Shown here one piece after another: positions 26,888 through 36,049 of a stretch of 64,000 nucleotides of DNA. Both the position numbers and the translations under genes were made by a program. The stretch comes from Ramlibacter sp. (GTDB taxonomy: Bacteria; Pseudomonadota; Gammaproteobacteria; Burkholderiales; Burkholderiaceae_C), in the NCBI RefSeq assembly GCF_028291745.1, contig NZ_JAQGNQ010000066.1, positions 62,001 through 126,000 of the forward strand, written 5' to 3'. The notes beneath the pieces were generated by a model. The model worked only from the letters and a program-made list of their open reading frames with translations. It made no database searches and was not told the origin of the DNA. The stretch's first letter is position 1; every line of letters starts with the position of its first letter.

Positions 26888-26937
26888 AAAATGCTTTCAC
26901 ACCCCGCGCAGAATGCAAGCGGGGTGTTTTGCATTTT
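26888..26937. promoter_or_regulatory. Nested inverted repeats between ispD and mfd
   Basis: ACACCCCGC (26899-26907) pairs with GCGGGGTGT (26919-26927), and the outer AAAATGC (26888-26894) pairs with GCATTTT (26931-26937). This looks like a terminator in both directions, yet both flanking genes are transcribed away from it, so it would be in a 5' leader or overlap the promoters. Confidence 0.6.
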
Positions 26938-26956
26938 CACCCCCGTTTCTCCCTCG

Positions 26957-29900
26957 ATGGATCTACCCAAGCTCATCCCCGGTCGTCGCATGGCCGTGCC
27001 ACGGCCCGCCGGCTCGGCCGACGCACTGCTGTTGGCCCGGCTCGCGCAAAAGGAACTCCAGCACGGCAAGCTCACCGCCATCGTCACGGCCGATGCCAAC
27101 GACGCGCAGCGCCTGCAGGACGAGATCGCCTTCTTTGCGCCGCAGTTGCGCCTGGCCCTGTTCCCCGACTGGGAAACGCTGCCCTACGACACCTTCTCGC
27201 CGCACCAGGACCTGATCAGCGAGCGGCTCGCGACGCTCTGGCGCATCCTGCAGCGCGAGGCCGACGTGGTGCTGGTGCCGGCCAGCACGGCGCTCTATCG
27301 CCTGGCGCCGCCCGCCTTCCTGGCCGGCTACACCTTCCACTTTCGCGTCCAGCAGAAGCTGGACGAGGCCAAACTCAAGGGGCAGCTGACGCTGGCCGGC
27401 TACAACCACGTGACGCAGGTGGTCAGCCCCGGCGAATACGCGGTGCGCGGCGGCCTGATCGACCTGTTCCCCATGGGCTCGCCGGTGCCGTACCGGGTCG
27501 ACCTGTTCGACGACGAGGTGGATTCGATCCGCACCTTCGACCCCGACACGCAGCGCAGCCTGTATCCGGTGCCGGAGGTGCGGCTGCTCCCCGGCCGCGA
27601 GTTCCCGATGGACGACGAGGCGCGCGCGCGCTTTCGCAGCCGCTGGCGCGAACTGCTGGAAGGCGACCCGACCAAGAGCCGCATCTACAAGGACATGGGC
27701 AACGGCGTCGCCACCGCCGGCATCGAGTACTACCTGCCGCTGTTCTTCGAAGAGACCGCGACCGTGTTCGACTATCTCGGCGAGCAGTCGACCGTGGTGC
27801 TGCACGGGGAGCTGGAGCCGGCATTCCAGCGCTTCTGGCAGGACACGCGCGACCGCTATCGCCTGGTGCAAGGCGATCCCGAGCGGCCGGTGCTGCCGCC
27901 GGAGGCGCTGTTCCTGAACACGGAGCAGTTCTACACGCGCGCCAATGCGCATGCGCAGCTGGCGCTGCGCAGCCCCCGCCCTCTCCCGCCAGCGGGAGAG
28001 GGAGCAAGTCAGGGCTCCGCACCTCCTCTCCCGCTGCCGGGAGAAGGGTCTGCACTCCCTCTCCCGCTGGCGGGAGAGGGTTGGGGTGAGGGCGTCTTCC
28101 AGCGCCTGCCCGACCTGTCGGTGGTGCGCGGCGCCGAGGATCCGCTCGCGCGCTTCAAGCAGCATGCGCAAAGCACGCCCAACCAGGTGCTGGTGCTGGC
28201 CGAGAGCGCGGGCCGGCGCGAGAGCCTGCTCGATTTCCTGCGCGCGAGCCACCTGAACCTGCCGGCGTTCGAGTCGCTGGCCGAGTTCATGGCCAGCGAC
28301 GAGAAGCTGGGCATCGCGACCGCGGCGCTGGCCAGCGGCTTCGCCTGGGTCGAGGAAGCGATCGACCTCGTCACCGAAACCGAGCTGTTCGCGACGACGG
28401 CCACCGTGCGGCGCCGCAAGAAGCAGGAACAGGTCAGCGACGTCGAGGCGCTGATCAAGGACCTCTCCGAGCTGAACATCGGCGACCCGGTCGTGCACGC
28501 CCAGCACGGCATCGGCCGCTACAAGGGCCTGGTCAACCTCGACCTCGGCCAGGGGAGCACCGAGTTCCTGCACCTCGAATACGCGGGCGACGCGACGCTC
28601 TACGTCCCCGTCAGCCAGCTGCACCTGATCAGCCGCTACACCGGCGTCGGCGCCGAGGAAGCGCCGCTGCACAAGCTGGGCTCCGGGCAGTGGGAGAAGG
28701 CCAGGCGCAAGGCCGCCGAACAGGTGCGCGACACCGCGGCCGAACTGCTCAATCTCTATGCGCGGCGCGCCGCCCGCCAGGGGCATGCCTTCCGCTTCTC
28801 GGCGCAGGACTACGAGCAGTTCGCCAACGACTTCGGCTTCGAGGAGACGGCGGACCAGAAAGCCGCGATCCACGCGGTGATCCAGGACATGGTGTCGCCG
28901 CATCCCATGGACCGCCTGGTGTGCGGCGACGTCGGCTTCGGCAAGACCGAGGTCGCCCTGCGCGGCGCCTTCGTCGCCGTCACGGGCGGCACGCAGGTCG
29001 CCTTCCTCGCGCCGACGACGCTGCTCGCGGAGCAGCACTACCAGACGCTGGTCGATCGCTTCTCGAAGTGGCCGGTGAAGGTGGCGGAGATGAGCCGCTT
29101 CCGCTCCACCAAGGAGATCAACGCGGCGCTCAAGGGGCTGGAAGACGGCAGCATCGACATCGTGGTGGGCACGCACAAGCTGCTGTCGCAGTCGACGAAG
29201 TTCAAGAACCTGGGCCTCTTGATCATCGACGAGGAGCACCGCTTCGGCGTGCGCCACAAGGAGGCCGTCAAGGCCCTGCGGGCGGAGGTCGACGTGCTCA
29301 CGCTCACCGCGACGCCGATCCCGCGCACGCTGGGCATGGCGCTCGAGGGACTGCGGGATCTGTCGGTGATCGCGACCGCGCCGCAGCGGCGGCTGGCGAT
29401 CAAGACCTTCGTGCGCAACGAGGGCAGTGGCGTCATCCGCGAGGCGGTTCTGCGCGAGTTGAAGCGCGGCGGCCAGGTCTATTTCCTGCACAACGAGGTG
29501 GACACGATCCAGAACCGGCGCGAAGCGCTGGAGCGCCTGGTGCCGGAGGCGCGCATCGCGGTGGCCCACGGCCAGATGCCCGAGCGCGACCTCGAACGCG
29601 TGATGCGGGAGTTCGTCCAGCAGCGCCACAACGTGCTGCTCTGCTCCACCATCATCGAGACCGGCATCGACGTGCCGACCGCCAACACCATCGTGATCGC
29701 GCGCGCCGACAAGTTCGGCCTGGCGCAATTGCACCAGCTGCGCGGGCGCGTCGGCCGCAGCCACCACCAGGCCTATGCCTACCTGATGGTGCCCGACATC
29801 GAGGGCCTGACCAAGCAGGCGGCGCAGCGGCTCGATGCCATCCAGCAGATGGAGGAACTGGGCTCGGGCTTCTACCTGGCGATGCACGACCTGGAGATCC

Positions 29901-30496
29901 GCGGCGCCGGCGAGGTGCTGGGCGAGAACCAGAGCGGCAACATGCTGGAGGTCGGCTTCCAGTTGTACAACGAGATGCTGTCCGAGGCCGTGCGCTCGCT
30001 CAAGGCGGGCCACGAGCCGGACCTGCTCTCACCCCTGTCGGTGACCACCGAGATCAACCTGCATGCGCCGGCACTGCTGCCCGACGACTACTGCGGCGAC
30101 GTGCACCTGCGGCTCTCGTTCTACAAGAAGCTCGCGACCGCGCGCAACGTCGACCAGATCGACCGGCTGCTCGAGGAGATCGTCGACCGCTTCGGCAAGC
30201 TGCCGCCACAAGGGCAGACGCTGATCGACGTGCACCGGCTGCGCGTGCTGGCGCGGCCCTATGGCGTGGTGAAGGTCGATGCGGCGCCGACCGTCATCAA
30301 CATCACGTTCAAGGCCAACCCGCCGATCGAGCCGCTGGCCATCATCCAGCTGGTGCAGAAGAACAAGCACATCAAGCTGGCGGGCAATGACAAGCTGCGC
30401 ATCGAGAAGTCGCTGGTCGACGTGAAGGAGCGGGCGCAGATGGTGCGCGACGTGCTGCGGGCGCTGGGGCAGCCGAAGGTGGCGGAGACGGCGTAG
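26957..30496 (+). CDS. mfd: Transcription-repair coupling factor Mfd with repeat-derived insertion
   Basis: Mfd removes RNA polymerase stalled at DNA damage and recruits UvrA. At 1179 residues it is somewhat longer than typical (about 1150). UvrB-like modules fill the N-terminus, the RNAP-interacting domain contains GDPVVHAQHGIGRYKGL, and the RecG-like motor has Walker A GDVGFGKTEVALR, DEEH box IIDEEHRFGV and motif VI QLRGRVGRSHHQAYAYL. A TRCF domain ends the protein. Residues about 341-380 are a Pro/Gly/Leu-rich stretch (PLPPAGEGASQG and similar) encoded by three palindromic repeats inserted in frame, probably in a linker. ATG 26957 fits the family start MDLPKL; its ribosome-binding site is poor. 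Confidence 0.96.
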   Translation: MDLPKLIPGRRMAVPRPAGSADALLLARLAQKELQHGKLTAIVTADANDAQRLQDEIAFFAPQLRLALFPDWETLPYDTFSPHQDLISERLATLWRILQREADVVLVPASTALYRLAPPAFLAGYTFHFRVQQKLDEAKLKGQLTLAGYNHVTQVVSPGEYAVRGGLIDLFPMGSPVPYRVDLFDDEVDSIRTFDPDTQRSLYPVPEVRLLPGREFPMDDEARARFRSRWRELLEGDPTKSRIYKDMGNGVATAGIEYYLPLFFEETATVFDYLGEQSTVVLHGELEPAFQRFWQDTRDRYRLVQGDPERPVLPPEALFLNTEQFYTRANAHAQLALRSPRPLPPAGEGASQGSAPPLPLPGEGSALPLPLAGEGWGEGVFQRLPDLSVVRGAEDPLARFKQHAQSTPNQVLVLAESAGRRESLLDFLRASHLNLPAFESLAEFMASDEKLGIATAALASGFAWVEEAIDLVTETELFATTATVRRRKKQEQVSDVEALIKDLSELNIGDPVVHAQHGIGRYKGLVNLDLGQGSTEFLHLEYAGDATLYVPVSQLHLISRYTGVGAEEAPLHKLGSGQWEKARRKAAEQVRDTAAELLNLYARRAARQGHAFRFSAQDYEQFANDFGFEETADQKAAIHAVIQDMVSPHPMDRLVCGDVGFGKTEVALRGAFVAVTGGTQVAFLAPTTLLAEQHYQTLVDRFSKWPVKVAEMSRFRSTKEINAALKGLEDGSIDIVVGTHKLLSQSTKFKNLGLLIIDEEHRFGVRHKEAVKALRAEVDVLTLTATPIPRTLGMALEGLRDLSVIATAPQRRLAIKTFVRNEGSGVIREAVLRELKRGGQVYFLHNEVDTIQNRREALERLVPEARIAVAHGQMPERDLERVMREFVQQRHNVLLCSTIIETGIDVPTANTIVIARADKFGLAQLHQLRGRVGRSHHQAYAYLMVPDIEGLTKQAAQRLDAIQQMEELGSGFYLAMHDLEIRGAGEVLGENQSGNMLEVGFQLYNEMLSEAVRSLKAGHEPDLLSPLSVTTEINLHAPALLPDDYCGDVHLRLSFYKKLATARNVDQIDRLLEEIVDRFGKLPPQGQTLIDVHRLRVLARPYGVVKVDAAPTVINITFKANPPIEPLAIIQLVQKNKHIKLAGNDKLRIEKSLVDVKERAQMVRDVLRALGQPKVAETA
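27979..28094. repeat. Three palindromic repeats inserted in frame within mfd
   Basis: Three hairpins at 27979-28002, 28025-28047 and 28057-28080 each have arms of about 11 bases of the type CCCTCTCCCGC / GCGGGAGAGGG. The last continues into TTGGGGTGAGGGC. This is a common proteobacterial intergenic repeat type, here within a coding sequence without a frameshift. A related element ends the nitrilase gene at 14192-14230. Confidence 0.93.
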
Positions 30497-30717
30497 GGCC
30501 GTCCCTGGGCGTGGGCGTTCCGCCTGAATGCCTACTTGCTCGGAGTTCGATGCTGCTCATGCCCCGCCATGGCGTCCTTGCCGTGGTCGGAGAGCTGGGC
30601 GTCGAACCACCGGTTCTCCAGGGGTGACGCACGTGCGTGCGCGCAAGACGCCGATTCTGTGCAGGATCGTGGGCGGCCCCTGTGATCCCGATCAAAGATC
30701 CTATGCCGACGGTTCAC
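30497..30717. other. Intergenic region without a supported gene
   Basis: Between the convergent mfd and Spy-like genes. A minus-strand frame of about 60 codons (30532-30717) ends in a stretch (WFDAQLSDHGKDAMAGHEQH) that looks protein-like, so it may be the tail of a lost gene, but its upstream half is not and no start signal is present. No clear terminator was identified. Confidence 0.4.
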
Positions 30718-31260
30718 CTAATGCGCGAAGCCGTGCATCCCCGCGTATTGCTGCATCTGCTGCGGCGTCAGCAAGGCCTGTTCGGCCACGTGCGTTCGCA
30801 GGTGCGACGCGCGGATGCGTGCCTGGAGCTGGCCGATCTGCCCGGTGAGGCGGTCCACTTCGGAAGCTTCGGCGTGCTGGTCGCGGAAAGCCACATCGAG
30901 CTGCCGCTCGGCATCCACGAGCTCGGCTCCGAGCTTGCGCACTTGCGACTTGTGGCGCGTCATCAGCTCGCGCGTGGCCGCCGCCTGCTCCGGCGTGAGC
31001 TTCAGCGTCTGCGCCATCTCCAGCACCATCATCGGTGCCGGGTAGCCATTGAGTTCGGCGGCGCGCGCCATTCCCATGTTCTCGCCTTCGATCCAGCCGC
31101 GCTGCTCCTGCGGGGACAGGGCCTTGATTTCGCGCGCCGGCGGCGCGTAGTTCGGCGCGACCGGCGCCGTCGCCGGACCGCCCGCCCCGTGTTCGTGGTC
31201 GTGGGCAAACGCCGTGGACAGCACCAGCAAGGCGGCGGCAAGGACGATGGGGGACTTCAT
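30718..31260 (-). CDS. Spy/CpxP-like periplasmic protein
   Basis: A 180-residue exported helical protein. Signal peptide MKSPIVLAAALLVLSTAFA is followed by a His-rich start (HDHEHG) that could bind metal. Two LTPEQ/LTPQQ motifs (TLKLTPEQAAATRELM; LLTPQQMQQYAGMHG) and a long Arg/Glu/Gln helix mark the Spy/CpxP group, which includes periplasmic chaperones and metal-stress sensors. It starts at ATG 31260 with GAGGAGC upstream. It sits downstream of ppiD on the same strand, another periplasmic folding factor, but hairpins separate the two. Confidence 0.75.
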   Translation of the reverse strand: MKSPIVLAAALLVLSTAFAHDHEHGAGGPATAPVAPNYAPPAREIKALSPQEQRGWIEGENMGMARAAELNGYPAPMMVLEMAQTLKLTPEQAAATRELMTRHKSQVRKLGAELVDAERQLDVAFRDQHAEASEVDRLTGQIGQLQARIRASHLRTHVAEQALLTPQQMQQYAGMHGFAH

Positions 31261-31375
31261 GCGGTGCTCCTCGGGTCATGACGGGCCGGGCCGCAGCGCG
31301 CCCAGCTCCAGGCAGCTTCAATCAATAAGCGTGCCTGCCCTCTTGCCCGCAGAACGCGGCGCAAGCCGCGGTCCG

Positions 31376-31411
31376 CGGGGATTATTCCCCGACGCGGGGG
31401 ACCCGTCCCCC
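31376..31411 (-). terminator. Twin hairpins after ppiD
   Basis: Two adjacent hairpins, GGGGGAC / GTCCCCC (31396-31411) and CGGGGA / TCCCCG (31376-31391), lie 27-62 bases beyond the ppiD stop. There is no long T run, so they are a probable rather than a classical terminator. Confidence 0.55.
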
Positions 31412-31437
31412 ACGCTCCCCCACGTTCGCCCGCGCGA

Positions 31438-33366
31438 TCACTGACCGGGAATCGGGTCCTTGGGCTTGGGCACCAGGATCTGCACCTTGAAGCGGTCCTT
31501 CAGGATCTCGTAATAGGCCATGCTCTCGGCGGTCGACCACGCACGCGTGTACTGCCCGACCTCCTGCCGCAGTTGCTCGAGCTTCGGCGTCTCGCGGGCC
31601 AGCACCTTGTTCACTTTCACCACGGCGTAGCCGTCGGCGCCGAGGTCCACGCCCACCAGTGCCGGCAGCTTCGCGGGGTCGGCGCGCAGCGCCGCTTCGA
31701 CGATCTGGCGCGGCTGGGCGGCGTCGCCGCCTTGCCGGCCGAGGATCACGGGCGCCGCCGGCAGTTGCGCAGTGGCGGGCGCGGCCTTCCACTGCGCCAG
31801 CTGGGCCTGACCATCCTTCTTCGCCAGTTCGGCGGCCTTGCTGGCCACCACGCGCTCGCTCACCTGCGCCTTCACTTCCTCGAAGGGACGCGTGCGCGTC
31901 GGCGCGTACTGCGTGACGCGACCGGCGGCCAGCTGGTTCGCGCCAATTTCCACCGCTGCGGTGTTGCGCTTGCGCTCGGTGGCGTCGGGCGCGAACAGCG
32001 CGCTCAGGAACTTGGCATTGGCCAGGGCACCGGTGGCGCCGGCGACCGGCGTGCGCGTCACGCCCTTGGCCGTGCGGATCTCCAGCTTGAGCTTGTCGGC
32101 CACCGGCTTGAGCGAATCGGACTGCTCGTAGACGGTGTTCGTGAAGGTCTCGGCCGCTTCGGCAAATTTCTTCTGCGCCTGCTGCTTCTTCACCTCGGCC
32201 TCGAGCTCCGGCTTCATCTCCTCGAAGGTGCGCTGCTTGGGCTGCTTGAGGTCCGTGAGCTTGATGATGTGGTAGCCGAACTCGGTCTCGACGAGGCCGC
32301 TGATGTCGCCCTTGTTCTTCAGCGCGAACGCCGCGTCCTCGAAGGGCTTGGTCATGGCGCCGCGGGCAAAGAAGTCGAGGTCGCCGCCGTTGACCGCGGA
32401 ACCCGGGTCCTGCGAGTTCTTCTTGGCGACTTCGGCGAAGCTGTCCGGATTCTTCCTCACCTCGGCCAGCAGTTCTTCCGCCCTGGCCTTTGCCTTGGCC
32501 TTGTCGGCGGCCGAGGCGGTCTTGGGCACGGCGATCAGGATGTGGCTGGCCCGGCGTTCTTCGGGGCCGCTGATGCGGGTCGCGTTCTGGTCGTAGTAGG
32601 TCTTGAGGTCCGCCTCGTTGACCGTGATGCCCTTTTGCACGGCGGCGAGGTCGAGCACCACGTAGTCGATGCTGGCCTGCTCCGGCGACTGGAACAGCGC
32701 CGCATTGGCCTTGTAGAACTCCTGCAGTTCGGCGTCGGTGGGCGTCACCTTGGCCTTGTAGTCGGCCGTGCTGAAGCGCGCGACCTGCGCCTCGCGCCGC
32801 TCGAAGAAGCTGGAGAGTGCGACGTTGGCGGCGGCGGCCGGCGAGAACGCCGATTGCGCCACGCCGCCGAGCACCTGGCGGGTGGCGAGGTCGCCGCGCA
32901 CCTGGTTCTCGAACATCTCGGGCGTCAGGCCGCGCGCGGCCAGCAGGTCCCGGTAGCGGGCCATGTCGAGCTTGCCGTCCGGGCCGCGCAGCGCGGTGAT
33001 CATCTCGTTGGACTGCAGTTCGCGGGCGACGCGCTGGTCGCCGACCAGCAGGTTCGAGTCGTTCACGGCCGCGGCCATGACACGCGCGCGCACCAGGCTT
33101 TCCAGGGACGCATAGTGGGCGCCCGGCGAGTCGAGCAGCTTGGCATCGACGTTGGGCATGCGTTCGCGGATGCGATCGACTTCCCGCTTGTGGGCGTCGT
33201 CCCAGTCCTGCTGGGTGATCTCGTGGCCATCCACCTTCGCGACCGTGTCTCCCCTCTCGCGCATGCGGTTGTAGCCTTGCAGACCGAACAGCACGAAGGA
33301 GGGCACGATCAGAAGGAACAGCAGGAACTGCATCACCTTCGTGTGCTTGCGGACGAAATCAAACAT
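31438..33366 (-). CDS. ppiD: Periplasmic folding factor PpiD (SurA N-terminal and parvulin domains)
   Basis: A 642-residue inner-membrane-anchored chaperone that helps newly exported proteins leave the Sec translocon. A short cytoplasmic start ([10 protein letters not shown]) is followed by one membrane helix ([19 protein letters not shown]), a SurA_N-like domain and a parvulin domain ([38 protein letters not shown]). A long C-terminal domain follows. It lies just downstream of tRNA-Val(UAC) and hupB, an order conserved in many Burkholderiales. The ATG at 33366 is the only sensible start. Confidence 0.95.
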   Translation of the reverse strand: MFDFVRKHTKVMQFLLFLLIVPSFVLFGLQGYNRMRERGDTVAKVDGHEITQQDWDDAHKREVDRIRERMPNVDAKLLDSPGAHYASLESLVRARVMAAAVNDSNLLVGDQRVARELQSNEMITALRGPDGKLDMARYRDLLAARGLTPEMFENQVRGDLATRQVLGGVAQSAFSPAAAANVALSSFFERREAQVARFSTADYKAKVTPTDAELQEFYKANAALFQSPEQASIDYVVLDLAAVQKGITVNEADLKTYYDQNATRISGPEERRASHILIAVPKTASAADKAKAKARAEELLAEVRKNPDSFAEVAKKNSQDPGSAVNGGDLDFFARGAMTKPFEDAAFALKNKGDISGLVETEFGYHIIKLTDLKQPKQRTFEEMKPELEAEVKKQQAQKKFAEAAETFTNTVYEQSDSLKPVADKLKLEIRTAKGVTRTPVAGATGALANAKFLSALFAPDATERKRNTAAVEIGANQLAAGRVTQYAPTRTRPFEEVKAQVSERVVASKAAELAKKDGQAQLAQWKAAPATAQLPAAPVILGRQGGDAAQPRQIVEAALRADPAKLPALVGVDLGADGYAVVKVNKVLARETPKLEQLRQEVGQYTRAWSTAESMAYYEILKDRFKVQILVPKPKDPIPGQ

Positions 33367-33386
33367 GCGCGACTCTTTAAAAGAAC

Positions 33387-33413
33387 AATAAGGCGAACCC
33401 CGTTCGCCTTATT
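33387..33413 (-). terminator. Hairpin between tRNA-Val(UAC) and ppiD
   Basis: A perfect 12-bp stem AATAAGGCGAAC / GTTCGCCTTATT with a three-base loop, followed on the minus strand by GTTCTTTT. It lies directly after the tRNA 3' end and about 20 bases before the ppiD start, so it may end the tRNA transcript or process a joint one. Confidence 0.75.
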
Positions 33414-33416
33414 CGT

Positions 33417-33492
33417 TGGTGGGTGCTGACGGGTTCGAACCGCCGACCTACGCCTTGTAAGGGCGCCGCTCTACCAGCTGAGCTAAGCACCC
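33417..33492 (-). tRNA. tRNA-Val(UAC)
   Basis: A 76-base cloverleaf with acceptor GGGTGCT / AGCACCC and encoded CCA. The D arm is TAGCTCAGCTGGTAGAGC, the anticodon arm GCGCC-CTTACAA-GGCGT gives anticodon TAC, and the T arm has GGTTCGAACC. It is located between hupB and ppiD on their strand. Confidence 0.96.
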
Positions 33493-33509
33493 CACCGGAA
33501 GAATCCGTT

Positions 33510-33782
33510 TCAGTTCAGCGCATCCTTGAGCGCCTTGCCGGGACGGAACTTGGGCACCTTGGCAGCCTTGATCTTAATCTGTGCGCCGGTCCGTGGATTG
33601 CGACCGGCCCGCGCCGCCCTTTTTCCGACCGCAAAAGTGCCGAAGCCCACGAGCGAGACCGAGCCGCCTTTCTTCAGCGTCGTCTTCACCGCCCCGATCA
33701 TCGATTCCAGTGCCCGGGTGGCGGCGGCCTTGGAGATGTCGGCATGCTTGGCGATGTGCTCGATCAGTTCGGTCTTGTTCAC
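33510..33782 (-). CDS. hupB: DNA-binding protein HU
   Basis: A 90-residue nucleoid protein of exactly HU length. [21 protein letters not shown] forms the dimerisation helices, [16 protein letters not shown] leads into the DNA-gripping arm with RAGRNPRTG, and [16 protein letters not shown] ends it. GTG 33782 is chosen because the family begins MNKTELI; a longer frame to 33827 carries no HU sequence. It is the first gene of the hupB / tRNA-Val / ppiD group. The 225 bases upstream are non-coding and presumably hold its promoter. Confidence 0.97.
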   Translation of the reverse strand: MNKTELIEHIAKHADISKAAATRALESMIGAVKTTLKKGGSVSLVGFGTFAVGKRAARAGRNPRTGAQIKIKAAKVPKFRPGKALKDALN

Positions 33783-33965
33783 AGGGGGCCCTCGTGCGGA
33801 ATCGTTTGTGGAATGCGGTCTCGTCAAAAATATGTCTCCCGTTCCCGCGGCACGACGGGCGCCGTGCGCGGGAAGGGGAGACAGTGCGCGGCCTTGCAGC
33901 CAGCGATTCGATTAGAGAGCACGGCTGAGCCGGGTGTCAATATGACATGCGGCAATACAACACGC

Positions 33966-34004
33966 CCGCTGCCATTGCGGCAGCGGTTGGCCGCCCGAAG
34001 GCGG
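33966..34004 (-). terminator. Hairpins after the tartrate dehydrogenase gene
   Basis: CCGCC-CGAA-GGCGG (33991-34004) and CCGCTGCC / GGCAGCGG with a five-base loop (33966-33986) follow the stop codon within 45 bases on the minus strand. They probably end the hydrolase-dehydrogenase transcript, though the T run is short. Confidence 0.6.
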
Positions 34005-34007
34005 TGC

Positions 34008-35093
34008 CTAGAGCGCTTCGACGATCGCCTTGCCGACGTCGGTGGTGCTGGCCTTGCCGCCGATGTCGCCCGTGCGCGGTGCGCCCGACTTGGGATCGAG
34101 CACGGTCTCGATCGCCTTCAGGATCGCGTCGTGCGCCTCCTTGTGGCCGAGGAACTCCAGCATCATCGCGCCGCACCAGATCTGGCCGATGGGGTTGGCG
34201 ATGTTCTTGCCGTAGATGTCGGGCGCGGAGCCGTGCACCGGCTCGAACAGCGAGGGAAACTTGCCGTCGGGATTGAGGTTGGCGCTGGGCGCAATGCCGA
34301 TCGTGCCGGTGCACGCCGGGCCCAGGTCGGACAGGATGTCGCCAAAGAGATTGCTGGCCACCACCACGTCGAAGAAGTCCGGGCGCTGCACGAAGTGCGC
34401 GGTGAGGATGTCGATGTGGAACTTGTCGGTCTTGACCTCGGGATAGTTCTTCGCCATCTCGGCGAAGCGCTCGTCCCAGTAAGGCATGGTGATGGCGATG
34501 CCGTTCGACTTGGTCGCGCTGGTCAGGTGCTTCTTCGGGCGCGACTTGGCCAGCTCGAAGGCGAACTTCTGCACGCGGTCCACGCCGACGCGGGACATGA
34601 TCGTCTCCTGCATCACGATCTCGCGCTCGGTGCCGGGGTACATGCGGCCACCGACGGAGGAGTACTCGCCCTCGGTGTTCTCGCGCACGATGTACATGTC
34701 GATCTCGCCGGGCTGCCGCGGGCTGCCGTCCCTGCGCACGACCGGGGCGATGATGCCGGGCATCAGGCGCGCGGGCCGCAGGTTGACGTACTGGTCGAAC
34801 TCGCGGCGGAACAGCAGCAGCGAACCCCACAGCGACACGTGGTCGGGGATCTTCTCGGGCCAGCCGACGGCGCCGAAGAACAGCGCGTCATGCGAGCCGA
34901 CCTGCTCCTTCCAGTCGTCCGGCATCATCTTGCCGTGCTTCTCGTAGTAGTCCCAGCTTGCGAAGTCGAATTCGTCGAACGCCAGGTCGATGCCGAACTT
35001 GCGGGCGGCGGCGTCCACCACGCGCATGCCTTCGGGCATGACTTCCTTGCCGATCCCGTCGCCCGGGATGACGGCGATTCTTTTCTTGCTCAC
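34008..35093 (-). CDS. ttuC: Tartrate dehydrogenase / D-malate dehydrogenase family protein
   Basis: A 361-residue member of the isocitrate/isopropylmalate dehydrogenase family, in the tartrate/D-malate branch. The start VSKKRIAVIPGDGIGKEV, substrate-binding LRPARLMPG and RENTEGEYS, the metal-binding stretch SNLFGDILSDL and the NAD site EPVHGSAPDI are complete. It would oxidise and decarboxylate a 2-hydroxy-diacid using NAD. GTG 35093 has an AAGGAG site and overlaps the stop of the preceding hydrolase (GTGA), so both are translated together. The substrate (tartrate, D-malate or related) is not decided by sequence. Confidence 0.88.
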   Translation of the reverse strand: MSKKRIAVIPGDGIGKEVMPEGMRVVDAAARKFGIDLAFDEFDFASWDYYEKHGKMMPDDWKEQVGSHDALFFGAVGWPEKIPDHVSLWGSLLLFRREFDQYVNLRPARLMPGIIAPVVRRDGSPRQPGEIDMYIVRENTEGEYSSVGGRMYPGTEREIVMQETIMSRVGVDRVQKFAFELAKSRPKKHLTSATKSNGIAITMPYWDERFAEMAKNYPEVKTDKFHIDILTAHFVQRPDFFDVVVASNLFGDILSDLGPACTGTIGIAPSANLNPDGKFPSLFEPVHGSAPDIYGKNIANPIGQIWCGAMMLEFLGHKEAHDAILKAIETVLDPKSGAPRTGDIGGKASTTDVGKAIVEAL

Positions 35094-35974
35094 GGTTTGC
35101 TCCTTAGGAAGTTGCGGGCCTCTGCCAGAAGAAGCGCGGGCGCTTCTTCGGCGATGTAGTGGCCGCAGGGGAGACTGCGGCCGGAGAAGTCGGATGCGAC
35201 GGCGCGCCACAGCGCCGGCACGTCGAAGTTGCGGCCGACGGCGCCATGCTCGCCCCACAGCACGCACAGGGGCTGGGTGAGCTTGCGCTGCGCGTCGACG
35301 TCCACCTGGTCATGCTGCAGGTCGATCCCGGCACTGGCGCGGTAGTCGGCGCAGATCGACTGCGCGGTGCCGGCAATGGCGATGCAGCGCTCGTACTCGG
35401 CCAGCGCTTCGGGCGCGAAGGCGTCGAGGCCGGCATGGCGCGCGCCCATCACGCTGCGGACGTAGCGCCGCGGATCGGAATCGATCAGGGCCTCGGGCAG
35501 CGCCGTCGGCTGGATCAGGAAGAACCAGTGCCAGTAGGCGCGCGCAAAGGCCTCGGTGGTGTTGCGGTACATGGCCAGCGTGGGCGCGATGTCCAGCAAC
35601 ATCATGCGTTCCACGGCATCGGCGTGGTCGAGGGCGAGGCGATGCGCCACGCGCGCGCCGCGGTCGTGGGCCAGCACCTGGAAGCGCTGGTGGCCCAGCG
35701 CGCGCATGGCGTGCAGCGCGTCCAGCGCCATCTCGCGCTTGCTGTAGGCGGCGGACTGCGCGCCCGCCGACGGCCGGCCCGAGTCGCCGTAGCCGCGCAG
35801 ATCCAGCAGCACGACCTCGAACTGCTGCGCCAGTTGCGGCGCGACCCGATGCCACATCGCGTGCGTCTGCGGGTGACCGTGCAGCAGCAGCAGGGGCGCG
35901 CCCTGCCCCGCCCGGCGCAGGTTGAGGGTCACGCCAGCGCGGTCGAGGCGCAGGGATTCGAAGCCGGCAAGCAT
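35090..35974 (-). CDS. Fluoroacetate dehalogenase-like alpha/beta hydrolase
   Basis: A 294-residue hydrolase whose residues line up almost number for number with the well-studied fluoroacetate dehalogenase of Burkholderia sp. FA1. It has nucleophile D104 with R105 and R108 in AHDRGARV, acid D128 in LLDIAPT, and H149/W150 of the halide pocket in YWHWFFLIQ. A Tyr at 211 and the catalytic His at about 272 (CGHYIAEEAP) follow. It would displace halide from a haloacid, giving a 2-hydroxy acid. It is coupled to the downstream tartrate/malate-type dehydrogenase by a GTGA overlap and divergent from lysR. An epoxide-hydrolase-like role is the main alternative. Confidence 0.82.
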   Translation of the reverse strand: MLAGFESLRLDRAGVTLNLRRAGQGAPLLLLHGHPQTHAMWHRVAPQLAQQFEVVLLDLRGYGDSGRPSAGAQSAAYSKREMALDALHAMRALGHQRFQVLAHDRGARVAHRLALDHADAVERMMLLDIAPTLAMYRNTTEAFARAYWHWFFLIQPTALPEALIDSDPRRYVRSVMGARHAGLDAFAPEALAEYERCIAIAGTAQSICADYRASAGIDLQHDQVDVDAQRKLTQPLCVLWGEHGAVGRNFDVPALWRAVASDFSGRSLPCGHYIAEEAPALLLAEARNFLRSKP

Positions 35975-36049
35975 GGGCGCGATTCTGGACCGGCGTGCAC
36001 CTCGCGGCAAGCAATAATCCGGCAAGTAATTCTTTCCATTAGAGCAACA

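Noticed and set aside
27979..28094. Regularly spaced hairpin repeats considered as a CRISPR array
   Set aside because: Only three imperfect units, spaced irregularly, within an open gene and without cas genes; they are REP-like palindromes.
30532..30717. A 61-codon minus-strand frame between mfd and the Spy-like gene
   Set aside because: Only its C-terminal half looks protein-like, there is no start signal, and no family is recognised; noted as a possible remnant only.
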